NCBI GenBank assembly: GCA_025667525.1 | Contig: CM046878.1 | Span: 404,109,275-404,173,274, forward strand | Direction: 5' to 3' | From: Glebionis coronaria | Lineage: Eukaryota; Streptophyta; Magnoliopsida; Asterales; Asteraceae | Length of the DNA: 64,000 bases | In this document: positions 35,799 through 45,631 of the stretch, piece after piece | Layout of the letters: every line of letters starts with the position of its first letter | Position numbering within the stretch: position 1 is the first letter of the stretch | Translations under genes and position numbers: made by a program | The notes under the pieces: model-generated | Told to the model about the DNA's origin: nothing | Seen by the model: the letters and a program-made list of their open reading frames with translations, nothing else | Database searches by the model: none

Positions 35799-36200
35799 TT
35801 AAAGTGCTTGAGTCTTATATAAGATCACATTTTCTCCCCCTAGCTCTAATATATAAAATCTGTTGATTTTAGAGGTACCAAATTTGATTAAAATATGTTT
35901 TGGAAAATAGTCTTGAAAATCTTCGGGAGAAAGATGTGTCAATCTTTTGTATGAAGTTGTAAAGATCCCCCTCAAAAATTGATCCAATTGTATTGTCATT
36001 GTGAGGATGTGATCCACGTTTCGCTTTTTGAGGATGGGAGCTGTTGAACACAAATTTTTGAAAGATTTTGTATAATCATTGAAAAATTCTTGAAAAAATT
36101 TTGTCAACGCTTTTTGAAAAACTCTGTTTCTTTTTGGCGAAAAAGTTTTTCTAAAGCATAAACTTGAGTTCATAGACTTTGAATGTCTTGACGAATCCAC
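35799..36200 (-). CDS. Unrecognised minus-strand ORF, 133 codons
   Basis: Begins MDSSRHSKSMNSSLCFRK and contains FQEFFNDYTKSFKNLC and RLTHLSPEDFQDYFPKHI. It has no signal peptide, membrane segment or domain I recognise. It lies upstream, in minus-strand terms, of the polypurine-like tracts of E8, so it could be a small 3' ORF of that element. It may equally be a chance frame in AT-rich DNA. Confidence 0.25.
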   Translation of the reverse strand: MDSSRHSKSMNSSLCFRKTFSPKRNRVFQKALTKFFQEFFNDYTKSFKNLCSTAPILKKRNVDHILTMTIQLDQFLRGIFTTSYKRLTHLSPEDFQDYFPKHILIKFGTSKINRFYILELGGENVILYKTQAL

Positions 36201-36260
36201 TCAAGTGTAAGAAGATTTCTCTTCTTTTGCTGAGGGTAAGGGCACTAATGTGTACACTCA

Positions 36261-36400
36261 TGATATGAGCAAAATCTCATATCAATTTAATCATATTAAA
36301 CCCTAAAACACGAAGCAAAATACCAACTTTATTGTGTCAAAACAGGTTTATGTGGTGTTTTTGTGTTTGTGTTCACTTTAATAGGTAATTTGATACAAAA
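36261..36400 (+). repeat. E7: Athila-type LTR, left part
   Basis: Begins TGATATGAG, 6-nt loop, CTCATATCA, the same kind of terminal hairpin as the E5 LTR. Then TTTTTGTGTTTGTGTTCACTTTAATAGG resembles E5 from about 50813. Interrupted at 36400 by E3; CAAAA 36396-36400 is the target duplication. Confidence 0.55.
36396..36400 (+). repeat. E3 target-site duplication, left (CAAAA)
   Basis: Repeated at 48734-48738. Confidence 0.93.
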
Positions 36401-39400
36401 TGTGACAATCTAACATTTTCAGGTAGTGAAATATTTTCTCGTATAATATTTTGAAACTTATTTTTATGTTGGTTGACGAACTCACAATTTACGGATTTAA
36501 ATTTGGGCTTACGTGCATAATTTAGCGTCTTTTACGACTAAACCGGAAACCATAGGATTACGTATTTACGTTTTTAAACTCCGTTTTTTGATGAGACAAT
36601 TTTTATTGGATTCGTTTTGTGACGTTGATTCATAATTTATAAAAACGTTTTTCGTAAAACGACCCGAGGGCACGCAAATCGAGAAAATTAGAATCGAGAA
36701 ATAACCGTAAACTAGTGAGATGGGACAAAATACATTGTCCCACCCCACTATCTATGTTTGGATGGCACAACTTGACACCACACCATGGAGGTGGCATCAA
36801 GTTAGCTAGCTTACTCCAAGTGTAAGCTTAGCTTACACCTTAAGCTTACTTTCCCACTTGTTTACACAAAACCACTAGTAACTTCATTCCACCATTTCCC
36901 TTACATGCAAATCAACATAAAACTCTTTCAATACTCCATCCCTAGCCGTCCACCATCAAGCTACAAACACCCCTTTTGATCTCTTCTAGCCATGAAACAC
37001 ATGTATACTAGCTCTATTAAGGAGTTATCTTGAAGCCTTGATCATTTGGTGGCCATATTAACAACATTGGAGGTGATTTGCTTGTGTCCTAGGGCTGATT
37101 TTTCAACATATGTTCTTGGTGTTTGATGGTCTTGGAGTTACTTGTTGTATTCATCAAGTTCTTGTCTTCCAAAAACAAGGAATACACTTGGTTGGTAAAG
37201 AAGATCATCCTCTCCATTTTTCTCTTGTTATTTTGTAAAGAACAAATATATTTTCTTTCATTTTGTATATGTGTATGATGTATATATGATGATAAAAATG
37301 TTGTGTGGGGATCAAGTGTTGATAGATATGCTTAAAAATGTTAATAACTATAAGAAATGAGGCTAAAATCTTGATTATTTAGTTGGCTGTATAAAAACAG
37401 TATATAACTAAAACATGAACTGATAAAATTGCATGGTATGATCCATTTACAGTAATTACAAGATGTTATACACATGTGAGAGTTGGCCATGCAATGGAAT
37501 CAAAATAATGAGTGAGATATGATCAAAACAAGTTAGGTGTTCTAATCTGAATAAGCAGTTTTGTAGGGACTGTTAAGGCAAGATGAACTTAAAATGGGAA
37601 GTAGCTATAACTAAGTTAAATGTATCACATAATATGTAGAACATGTCACCCAAAAATGAGCTTCTAATTCATTATAGAACTCTAGATATGTTAAAAATGG
37701 TGAACATGAAGATAAAAATCAGATTTTAAGAATTAATGTTTATTATTATTATATAAGCACTCACATTTTAATGTATAAAATGTAAAAATAAAAACCCACT
37801 AAATTATAAAAATTATTTATATAAATATTTAAAAGGTTAATTAAAAGGATAAATTATATAAATGGTAGTGAAATAATATTTATAAGTAATAAAAACTATA
37901 AACTTGATTTTTACGACTTTTTCGGCTATCGCCATAAAATTAACGTTTTTCGCCAAATAAAACTTAGACGACCAAACCCGTCTAATGTAAAGTTTATAAA
38001 AATAATATACTGATGTATAAGTAACTAATACAATTAAAAACCGATAAAACCCGAACTATAAGAAATACGGACATTTACGAGCTAATTAAACATATTGGAC
38101 TAATAATTGGACTAAATAAGATAAAAACTTATAAAAAGAACTTATTGGGCTTAACCCATTTGGGCCCAACATGGAAAGTATATATACTGATAATATAGGT
38201 ATAAAAGGGATTAAAACAAGTTAAAGAACTTATAATAGGTTTATTGGACTTAAAATAGGTAAATAGGTAAAACTAGCAAACTAGTAAAATGTTACCAAAA
38301 CGTAAACACTAAAACGAGTAAACAAGGATGTATAAACCCACTTGATCATCATCATATGTACAAAATCATCATATGTATATTGTTATTTTGATAAAGTCAT
38401 TGGACAAAAGTCTAAGACCGATTATTATTTATACAGGTTTCCGTGACCGAAGCACGCCCGTAGCCGATAATCCGCCTTTCATTAACAACGTGAGTTCATA
38501 GCCTCGCACTCTTTTAAATGTTTTATAAAATGATTTCTAAACCCGCGAGGGAGATAACATGCTAGATTTTGATAAAAATAGAACACAAGTAGTCCCGATT
38601 GTATGCTTACTGATATGGACCCGAATGATGCTATGACCCTATAAACGAGACTAAAAGGATTATTAGTAGTTAGGTTATGTCACTTAAAGTCCCATTAGCA
38701 TGAATTGTGAACTACTGGGATTTGGTAGACGCTTATGCATTTGATAGTACTATTTGGGGACGATCACCCCAGTTCGCGCCTTGACGGTTGATCCCCGTCG
38801 TACCACATTGATTGGTAAGCGAATTTATGTATGAGAAGATTCCATAGCGTGATTTTTGTGACGACACGCTAACTTAGATGGGAAAATTGTTTGTCGGGTT
38901 CGCGGCCCGCTGTTTTCATAGTAAGGTAACAATGTCATGCGGCTAATAATAATCCTAATTCAAATACAATGTATCCTATAAAAATCTAAATACAAAACGA
39001 TAACGACGCTATTAACGATGAATATATTACCTATCATGGTAATATAGAGACTACGGTCTCATGGACGGTTTAAGATGTATGCTTGATTTATATATTGCCT
39101 GACTAGCAATATGAGGACTTACTTCTGATATTATGCTTGTGTTCTGATTTTAAATGATTGTTTTATATAACAGTTTTTATTAAACTCTATGAATTCACTC
39201 GGCATTCGCTGATATGATTTTTGCATGTTTTTATCTTAGGTGCTTGAAGGTAATCCGGATGGAGATCAACTCTGATGGCCCACTTACTATTAAAAATGTT
39301 CATTCGATCTATGTTTTGTAAACTAAATGACCTGTATAATTTGGGACCTGTTGTACACTCTAAAACTTTTTATCGAATGAATGTATGTTAAACCTTGTAC

Positions 39401-39501
39401 AACCATTTTTATGTGTTGTCTATGATTGGAGTTATTGTGCTATCCCGTAACACTCTGAAAGACCCTTCCGCTGTACCGATACGAAAAATGAGAGTGTTAC
39501 A
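36401..39501 (+). repeat. E3 5' LTR (3101 bp)
   Basis: TGTGACAATC ... GAGTGTTACA. No coding sequence. Nearly identical to 45632-48733. Confidence 0.97.
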
Positions 39502-39504
39502 GTT

Positions 39505-39516
39505 TGGTACCAGAGC
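39505..39516 (+). promoter_or_regulatory. E3 primer-binding site
   Basis: TGGTACCAGAGC, one base (C for T) from the initiator tRNA-Met complement seen in TkL. The change creates the palindrome GGTACC. Confidence 0.85.
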
Positions 39517-39779
39517 TCTCGTTATAGGGAACAAGAGATTTTAAAAACCAAGGTTTAGAACAAAACTTTTCAAAATCTTTTGACAATGAACATTTAAGAA
39601 AATATTTGAAAAATCTTTTGACTATAACGGTGCCAGAGATCCCCGACGTTACCAACAAGCCCTATTGAGAAGATATATATTTTTATATATATAATTTAAT
39701 TTATATATATGTATATATCGTGATTTCATTTTGTAATTGTTTAACTAGTATGCTATCCTAATACGAGATATATATATAA

Positions 39780-40790
39780 ATGCAGATTGTCATGGCTGAC
39801 CCTAATATTACTGTAGAAAACCATGCTATTCCCGAACCTAATGTAGAAGATGATCCTTATTTAGACTTAGTATATTATGATATGGATGATGAGGAGGAAC
39901 CATTTGAGGATCCCGAGCCCGAGTTAGGACTAGGAGATCAGATTGCCCCTCAGGTTGACTTGATAGAGAATGAGATTGATAATGTTGATATTGAGAATGA
40001 TGATGAGATTGGGTTAGATAATTTAGATGATGAGATTGACGACGAGGATGTCGAGGAGGATGTAGGTATAGATGTTGAGGTCGATGACGATGAGGAAGCC
40101 GAGCTTATTTATCCTTATGATGTTCCAGAGGGCGAGCCTTTGCCCCCACCAGTTGATTTGTCTGATTCTGAGGTTGAGTTACCTAGGGATGAAATGTCTG
40201 AATCGTCTGAATATGATTCTGAATCAGAGGAGGATGAGGATGATGATGCACCTGACGGTACGAATGGTATTGCTACTCGTAGACGTGAGATCGGAGAGTC
40301 GTCTAGTACTCGAGAGGCTACTCATATTGATGGTCTTGCACCATGGGCCTTGAGACGTGATCTAGATGCTTCCCGTGTTAAGAGTTGTATGACAGAGGTT
40401 GGATTAGGTGTTGTTCAGACTCAGGTTGCTTATTTGGAGTCGAAGACTAAGGTTGGCGAGAAAGAGCGGGAATTGCTTAGTTTGGATTTGACTGATGTTG
40501 AGCGAGGTTTGAATGAGGCTTTTAGGAGGTTATCGGTGTTGGAAAGTCGTGAGTTTGCTGCTATGAAGAGAAAGGTGAATACTATGGAGATTCAGTTGAG
40601 TGTAGCTCGTGTGATTCGTGAGAAAGCCGAAAAGGAGTTGAATATATCTGTGGGATGGAACAGTAGATTTTATGCCGACATGGTTGAAAGAGGAGTGATC
40701 CGTAAGCGCCCAGCTGAAGATGTGTCTAGTGATCGTCCGACGAAGATTCAGAAGACGATGGATGATGGACCATCTAGCGGTTCTCAGTAG
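39780..40790 (+). CDS. Extra acidic/coiled-coil ORF upstream of gag (E3)
   Basis: 336 residues from ATG 39780; ATG 39792 has a better context (GTCATGGCT). The first 165 residues are extremely acidic (runs such as DEEEPFEDPEPELG and DDEIDDEDVEEDVG) with a Pro-rich segment PEGEPLPPPVDLSDSEVE. Residues about 205-290 are heptad-like (ESKTKVGEKERELLSLD, AAMKRKVNTMEIQLSV), consistent with a coiled coil. The end is basic (RKRPAEDVSSDRPTKIQK), resembling a nuclear localisation signal. No RT-element domain is visible. It lies in the leader, 290 bp before gag, in a different frame. Intact length in a copy whose gag-pol is broken is notable. Possible roles (RNA or chromatin interaction) are inference only. 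Confidence 0.7.
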   Translation: MQIVMADPNITVENHAIPEPNVEDDPYLDLVYYDMDDEEEPFEDPEPELGLGDQIAPQVDLIENEIDNVDIENDDEIGLDNLDDEIDDEDVEEDVGIDVEVDDDEEAELIYPYDVPEGEPLPPPVDLSDSEVELPRDEMSESSEYDSESEEDEDDDAPDGTNGIATRRREIGESSSTREATHIDGLAPWALRRDLDASRVKSCMTEVGLGVVQTQVAYLESKTKVGEKERELLSLDLTDVERGLNEAFRRLSVLESREFAAMKRKVNTMEIQLSVARVIREKAEKELNISVGWNSRFYADMVERGVIRKRPAEDVSSDRPTKIQKTMDDGPSSGSQ

Positions 40791-41079
40791 ACCAGTCTGT
40801 ATTTAGTAGTGACCTTTATATCTTTTGTGCTTTTGTAGCTTTGACTGAACCGACTTGTTAGTAGTAGACTTGGCACGAATTTTGAGTGTATATAGTGCTA
40901 GAACTTTGATATGGGATGTACTAAGACAATACTTTTGTTTCAAATCGAATGAAATATGTATCTTGTCTTGAATTCCATATTGTTCCTTATTTGTACCTTG
41001 ATTATGAATTCACTCCATATTATATGAATCATTTGTTGGGTGAATGCTTAATACTTTGAAATTGTGAAATTATAGAACT

Positions 41080-41175
41080 ATGCCGCCCAAGAAGGTTGTG
41101 ACTGAGGATGATGTACATAGGATTATTACGGAGCAAGTTACCGCATCTATGACTGAATTTTATGGCAAATGCTAG
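41080..41175 (+). CDS. E3 gag start segment, cut off by frameshift
   Basis: ATG 41080 gives MPPKKVVTEDDVHRIITEQV, the usual Tekay Gag opening, but reads into TAG at 41173-41175. The main Gag frame is one register away from about 41160 on, next to a run of T, so a one-base indel is likely. Confidence 0.75.
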   Translation: MPPKKVVTEDDVHRIITEQVTASMTEFYGKC

Positions 41176-42487
41176 AAATGAAGCTGGCGGTAGTGGAGCT
41201 GGCGGTAGTGGAGCTGGCGGTAGTGGAGCTGGCGGTAGTGGAATTGGCGGTACTAATGTGAATGTGAATGCTAATAATGTGAATGCTAATGTTGGAGGAA
41301 ATGTTGGAGGACTTGGAACTAATGCACCTGAAGTTGGTGGCTGTACTTATGTGACGTTCATGAAGTGTGAACCTCTACCTTTTAATGGAACTGAAGGTGC
41401 TGTAGGATTAAGCCAGTGGATTGAGAAGATTGAATCGGTATTTAGGATTAGTAAGTGTAAGGAGGAAGATAAGGTGACTTTTGCTATGGCTACTCTTAAA
41501 GGTCGTGCGTTGACTTGGTGGAACGGGAGAATTTCTTTCATGGGTCTTGATGCTGCTAATGCTACTCCTTGGGCTGAAATTAAGAAGTGGATGACTTTGG
41601 AGTTTTGTCCTCGCAGTGTGATTATTAGGTTAGAACAGGAGTTGATTCATCTGAGAATGAAAGGTGTGGACATCCATAGTTACACGAACCGATTCCATGA
41701 GTTGGCCTTGCTATGTCCTCGATTGGTTGAACCCGAAGAGATCCGAATTGAGCAATATGTTAAAGGGTTGACCAGGAATATCCGGGGGGACGTGACATCA
41801 TCTAAACCACTGACTATTGATGATGCTGTTCGAATGGCTTACCAACTCATTGGACAGATAATTCAGGATAAGGAAGATGAAGCCCGTGTAGGTGAGAAAA
41901 GGAAGGGAGACGGTGATCGTGTAGATAGAGGTGATAATAGGAAGAATTTCAATCGCCGTCAGAACAAGAGAAAGGGGAATCCAAATGCTCTTACCAACAA
42001 CACACTGCGCAACGATGATAGATGTCCTAAGTGTGGCAACAAGAGGCATGCTGGCGACTGCTGGAAGTGCCGAAATTGCGGAAAGCTTGGACACAAGGTT
42101 GAAAGGTGTAAGAAGGGAACCATTTGCTTCAACTGTAATGAAGAAGGTCATAGGAAATCGGAATGCCCCAAGTTGAAAGCGATTATACCTGGAAGAAACC
42201 CCCAGGGTGGTATCTACCAACTTGGAACAATTGAGGTGAAGAAAGAGGATCTAAATGTCGTTACCGGTACGTTCTTACTCAACAATCATTATGATGTTGC
42301 TTTATTCGATTCGGGTGCCGATAGGAGCTTTGTATCCACTAAATTTAGTGCCCTTATTGACATTGAACCTGTTGAGATAAGTACCAGTTACGAGGTGGAA
42401 TTGGCTAATGGTAAATTAGTGAAAACTAATAAGCTATTAGAAGGATGCTCTCTAAATCTCTTGAATCATTCCTTTCCGATTGATTAG
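41162..42487 (+). CDS. E3 Gag and start of protease
   Basis: 441 residues. A Gly-rich repeat (GGSGA units, 41190-41245) is followed by the retrotransposon Gag domain (ALTWWNGRISFMG; FCPRSVIIRLEQELIHLRMK; RLVEPEEIRIEQYVKGL). Then come basic residues and three knuckles (CPKCGNKRHAGDC, CRNCGKLGHKVERC, CFNCNEEGHRKSEC). The aspartic protease begins with the active site FDSGADRSFVSTKF (DSGAD at 42308-42322). Gag packages element RNA; the protease matures the polyprotein. The frame meets TAG at 42485-42487, directly followed in frame by the rest of the protease. ATG 41162 is simply the first Met after the frameshift; the true start is at 41080. Confidence 0.9.
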   Translation: MANARNEAGGSGAGGSGAGGSGAGGSGIGGTNVNVNANNVNANVGGNVGGLGTNAPEVGGCTYVTFMKCEPLPFNGTEGAVGLSQWIEKIESVFRISKCKEEDKVTFAMATLKGRALTWWNGRISFMGLDAANATPWAEIKKWMTLEFCPRSVIIRLEQELIHLRMKGVDIHSYTNRFHELALLCPRLVEPEEIRIEQYVKGLTRNIRGDVTSSKPLTIDDAVRMAYQLIGQIIQDKEDEARVGEKRKGDGDRVDRGDNRKNFNRRQNKRKGNPNALTNNTLRNDDRCPKCGNKRHAGDCWKCRNCGKLGHKVERCKKGTICFNCNEEGHRKSECPKLKAIIPGRNPQGGIYQLGTIEVKKEDLNVVTGTFLLNNHYDVALFDSGADRSFVSTKFSALIDIEPVEISTSYEVELANGKLVKTNKLLEGCSLNLLNHSFPID

Positions 42488-42772
42488 ATGTTGATAGAAT
42501 TAGGTAGTTTTGATATTATTATTGGTATGGATTGGTTGTCGTTGAATAATGCTACTATTTTATGTGGAGAGAAGAAGTTTAAGATTCCTCTTAGGAATAG
42601 GACGTTAGTAATTGATGGTAGTCGAGGTGAATCCCGTTTGAAAATCGTTTCATGTATTAACGTCCAGAAGTACATCAGGAACGGTTGTGAGTTATTCTTA
42701 GCTCAAGTGATCGGGAATGAGTCTAGGGAGAAACGATTGGAAGATGTACCTATTATTTGTGAATTTCTGTGA
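42488..42772 (+). CDS. E3 protease C-terminal part and linker
   Basis: In frame with the preceding segment across the stop codon. [19 protein letters not shown] is the protease C-terminal Ile-Ile-Gly-Met-Asp block. It ends in [12 protein letters not shown] and TGA at 42770-42772, where the RT frame takes over in another register; a small indel near 42760 is implied. Confidence 0.85.
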   Translation: MLIELGSFDIIIGMDWLSLNNATILCGEKKFKIPLRNRTLVIDGSRGESRLKIVSCINVQKYIRNGCELFLAQVIGNESREKRLEDVPIICEFL

Positions 42773-44042
42773 GGTATTTCCTAAAGATTTACCCGGACTT
42801 CCACCGATAAGGCAAGTAGAGTTTCGAATCGATTTAATTCATGGTGCTGCACCGGTGACTCGTGCGCCTTACCGATTAGCCCCTTCTGAATTAAAGGAGT
42901 TATCTGAGCAACTTAAGGAGTTGTCTGATAAAGGTTTTATTCGACCGAGCTCGTCGCCTTGGGGAGCTCCAGTCTTGTTCGTTAAGAAGAAGGATGGATC
43001 TTTCCGTATGTGCATTGATTATAGAGAACTGAATAAGTTGACAATTAAAAATCGATATCCTTTACCTAGGATTGATGATTTGTTTGATCAACTGCAAGGA
43101 TCTAGTGTGTATTCTAAGATAGATTTGCGGTCAGGATATCACCAACTTCGCGTCCGTGAAGAAGATATTCCTATAACTGCATTTAGAACTCGTTATGGAC
43201 ACTATGAATTTCAAGTCATGCCATTTGGGTTAACTAACGCACCTGCAGTTTTCATGGATTTAATGAATCGAGTGTGCAAGCCCTACTTGGATAAATTTGT
43301 GATTGTGTTTATTGACGATATTCTGATCTATTCTAAGAATGAAGATGAACATAGAGAACATTTGAGGATTGTTTTGAATTTGTTGAAGGATGAAAGGTTG
43401 TATGCTAAGTTTTCGAAATGTGATTTCTGGTTAGATTCTGTGCAATTTCTTGGTCATGTGATTAACAAAGATGGAATTCATGTTGATCCTGCAAAGGTTG
43501 AAGCTATTAAGAATTGGTCTGCACCGACAACGCCAACGGAAGTGCGACAGTTCTTAGGATTGGCTGGCTATTATAGGCGATTCATTAAAGAATTCTCTTT
43601 GATAGCTAAACCCTTGACTAAGCTTACCCAGAAGAATAAACCTTTCGTTTGGGGAAGTGATGAAGATGGAGCATTTCAGACATTGAAGCAAAAATTATGT
43701 AGTGCGCCAATCTTATCATTACCCGACAGGAGTGAAGATTTTGTAGTGTATTGTGATGCATCTCTTAGAGGTTATGGGGTTGTTCTGATGCAGCGAGAGA
43801 AAGTGATAGCTTATGCTTCTAGGCAATTAAGGAAGAGTGAGGAGAATTATACTACTCATGATCATGAGTTAGGATCTGTAGTCTTTGCTCTTAGGTTGTG
43901 GAGACATTATCTGTATGGCACCAAGTGTACGGTATTCACCGATCACAAAAGCCTACAGTATATTCCCGATCAGAAGGAATTAAACATGAGGCAACGAAGA
44001 TGGATAGAGTTGTTAAGTGATTATGATTGTGATATAAAATAA
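42717..44042 (+). CDS. E3 reverse transcriptase and RNase H
   Basis: Meaningful sequence starts near 42768 ([19 protein letters not shown]). RT blocks include [20 protein letters not shown] (about 42951), [57 protein letters not shown] and the catalytic [10 protein letters not shown] (FIDD at 43308-43319). [16 protein letters not shown] follows. RNase H includes [17 protein letters not shown] and [12 protein letters not shown]. The frame stops at TAA 44040-44042 and continues unchanged after it. RT and RNase H residues that I can see are intact, so the protein fold may be sound although the polyprotein is interrupted. Confidence 0.93.
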   Translation: MSLGRNDWKMYLLFVNFCEVFPKDLPGLPPIRQVEFRIDLIHGAAPVTRAPYRLAPSELKELSEQLKELSDKGFIRPSSSPWGAPVLFVKKKDGSFRMCIDYRELNKLTIKNRYPLPRIDDLFDQLQGSSVYSKIDLRSGYHQLRVREEDIPITAFRTRYGHYEFQVMPFGLTNAPAVFMDLMNRVCKPYLDKFVIVFIDDILIYSKNEDEHREHLRIVLNLLKDERLYAKFSKCDFWLDSVQFLGHVINKDGIHVDPAKVEAIKNWSAPTTPTEVRQFLGLAGYYRRFIKEFSLIAKPLTKLTQKNKPFVWGSDEDGAFQTLKQKLCSAPILSLPDRSEDFVVYCDASLRGYGVVLMQREKVIAYASRQLRKSEENYTTHDHELGSVVFALRLWRHYLYGTKCTVFTDHKSLQYIPDQKELNMRQRRWIELLSDYDCDIK

Positions 44043-45590
44043 CACCCAGGAAAAGCCAATGTTGTTGCCGATGCGTTAAGTAGGAAAGATAGAGAGCCTA
44101 TCAGGGTGCGTTCTCTAGTCTTGACCGTGCACAATAATTTGCCTGAGCAAATTAGAAATGCGCAAATAGAAGCTTGTAAGAAGGAGAATTTTGTTAATGA
44201 AGGGTTCCGAGGAGAAGGAGATCCTTTAGAGGTTAGAGCTGATGGAGTGAAATGCTTAAGAGGTCGTAAGTGGATACCTAAGTTTGGAGGCTTAAGAGAT
44301 TTGATTATGTTAGAATCCCATAAATCTAAGTATTCCATTCATCCGGGATCTGATAAGATGTACCATGATTTGAAGAAGTTGTACTGGTGGCCGAATATGA
44401 AAGCTGACATAGCTATGTATGTTCTGCAATGCTTGACTTGTGCTAGAATTAAAGCTGAACATCAAAAGCCATCAGGACTACTTCAACAACCAAAGATTCC
44501 TGAATGGAAGTGGGAGCGAATTACGATGGACTTTATCACCAAGCTTCCTAGAACATCATCTGGAAACAATTCGATTTGGATTATTGTCGACAGACTGACA
44601 AAATCAGCACACTTCATTCCGGTTAAAGAGCAGTTCTCACTGGAGAAGCTGACTCGTATATACCTTGATAATGTTGTATGTAAGCATGAAGTGCCTGTAT
44701 CGATCATTTCAGATCGAGATCCTAGATTCGCATCGAATTTTTGGAAATCTCTCCAAATATCTTTGGGAACGAATCTCGACATGAGCACTGCTTATCACCC
44801 CCAGACTGATGGGCATAGTGAAAGGACGATACAAACACTGGAAGATATGTTGAGAGCTTGTGTGTTAGACTTTGGTAAGAATTGGGATAAACATTTGTCG
44901 TTAGTAGAGTTTTCTTATAACAATAGTTACCATTCTAGTATTAAAGCTGCACCGTTTGAAGCTTTGTATGGTAGGAAGTGTAGATCTCCTGTATGTTGGA
45001 GTGAAGTTGGGGATACCCAGCTCACGGGACCGGAATTGATCCGGGAGACTACGAAGATGATAGTTCAGATTAAGAATAGGTTGTTGACTGCCCGTAGTAG
45101 ACAGAAAAGTTACGCGGATGTGCGGCGGAAGCCAATGGAGTTTGAAGTGGGTGACCGAGTAATGTTGAAGGTATCGCCATGGAGAGGTGTTATAAGATTT
45201 GGTAAACAAGGGAAATTGAATCCCCGTTATATTGGACCCTTTAAGATTTTATCTAGAGTAGGTCCGGTGGCTTACAAACTAGATTTACCCCTAGAACTTC
45301 ATGGTGTTCACAACACATTCCATGTATCTAATTTGAAGAAATGTCTAGCAGTGAGTGATGAGAAAATTCCGTTAGGTAAGGTTCGAATAGATGGGAAGTT
45401 GCATTTTATCGAAGAGCCCGTAGAAGTTATGGACCGTGAGGTAAAGCAACTGAAACAAAGTCGGATACCTATTGTCAAGATCCGATGGAATTCAAAGCAT
45501 GGACCGGAGTATACTTGGGAACGAGAGGATGAAATGTGGAAGAAATATCTGCACCTCTTCGATTTCAATAAGAAACGGACATCCAAATGA
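44043..45590 (+). CDS. E3 RNase H end, integrase and chromodomain-like C-terminus
   Basis: Same frame as the RT after TAA 44040-44042. [15 protein letters not shown] ends RNase H. The integrase zinc-binding region ([20 protein letters not shown] ... [12 protein letters not shown], 44338-44465) is followed by the catalytic core, with D in MDFITKLPR (about 44528), D in [13 protein letters not shown] (about 44706) and E in [15 protein letters not shown] (about 44808). A GPY/F-type module ([19 protein letters not shown]) leads to [20 protein letters not shown] and [20 protein letters not shown], the divergent chromodomain of Tekay elements. Integrase inserts the element cDNA; the chromodomain is thought to direct insertion to heterochromatin. 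The first usable Met-equivalent codon is GTG 44106. Ends TGA 45588-45590. Confidence 0.93.
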   Translation, partial: HPGKANVVADALSRKDREPIRVRSLVLTVHNNLPEQIRNAQIEACKKENFVNEGFRGEGDPLEVRADGVKCLRGRKWIPKFGGLRDLIMLESHKSKYSIHPGSDKMYHDLKKLYWWPNMKADIAMYVLQCLTCARIKAEHQKPSGLLQQPKIPEWKWERITMDFITKLPRTSSGNNSIWIIVDRLTKSAHFIPVKEQFSLEKLTRIYLDNVVCKHEVPVSIISDRDPRFASNFWKSLQISLGTNLDMSTAYHPQTDGHSERTIQTLEDMLRACVLDFGKNWDKHLSLVEFSYNNSYHSSIKAAPFEALYGRKCRSPVCWSEVGDTQLTGPELIRETTKMIVQIKNRLLTARSRQKSYADVRRKPMEFEVGDRVMLKVSPWRGVIRFGKQGKLNPRYIGPFKILSRVGPVAYKLDLPLELHGVHNTFHVSNLKKCLAVSDEKIPLGKVRIDGKLHFIEEPVEVMDREVKQLKQSRIPIVKIRWNSKHGPEYTWEREDEMWKKYLHLFDFNKKRTSK

Positions 45591-45617
45591 AATGGATCAC
45601 GAGGACGTTGATCCCTT

Positions 45618-45631
45618 TTAGGAGGAAAAGC
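45618..45631 (+). promoter_or_regulatory. E3 polypurine tract
   Basis: TTAGGAGGAAAAGC immediately before the 3' LTR. Confidence 0.85.

Larger units (their letters stand above)
33654..36260 (-). mobile_element. E8: minus-strand copia-type element, 3' end (LTR plus 3' spacer)
   Basis: On the minus strand, a spacer with purine tracts leads to TTTTGGGAGAT and then an LTR beginning TGTTAGCC at 33986. No pol is present. The right border is uncertain; I place it at the E7 LTR start. Confidence 0.6.

Noticed and set aside
39780..40790. Classifying E3 as an Ogre/Tat element because of its 5' ORF
   Set aside because: The RT, the tRNA-Met-type primer site and the chromodomain-like C-terminus fit Tekay; Ogre elements lack these.
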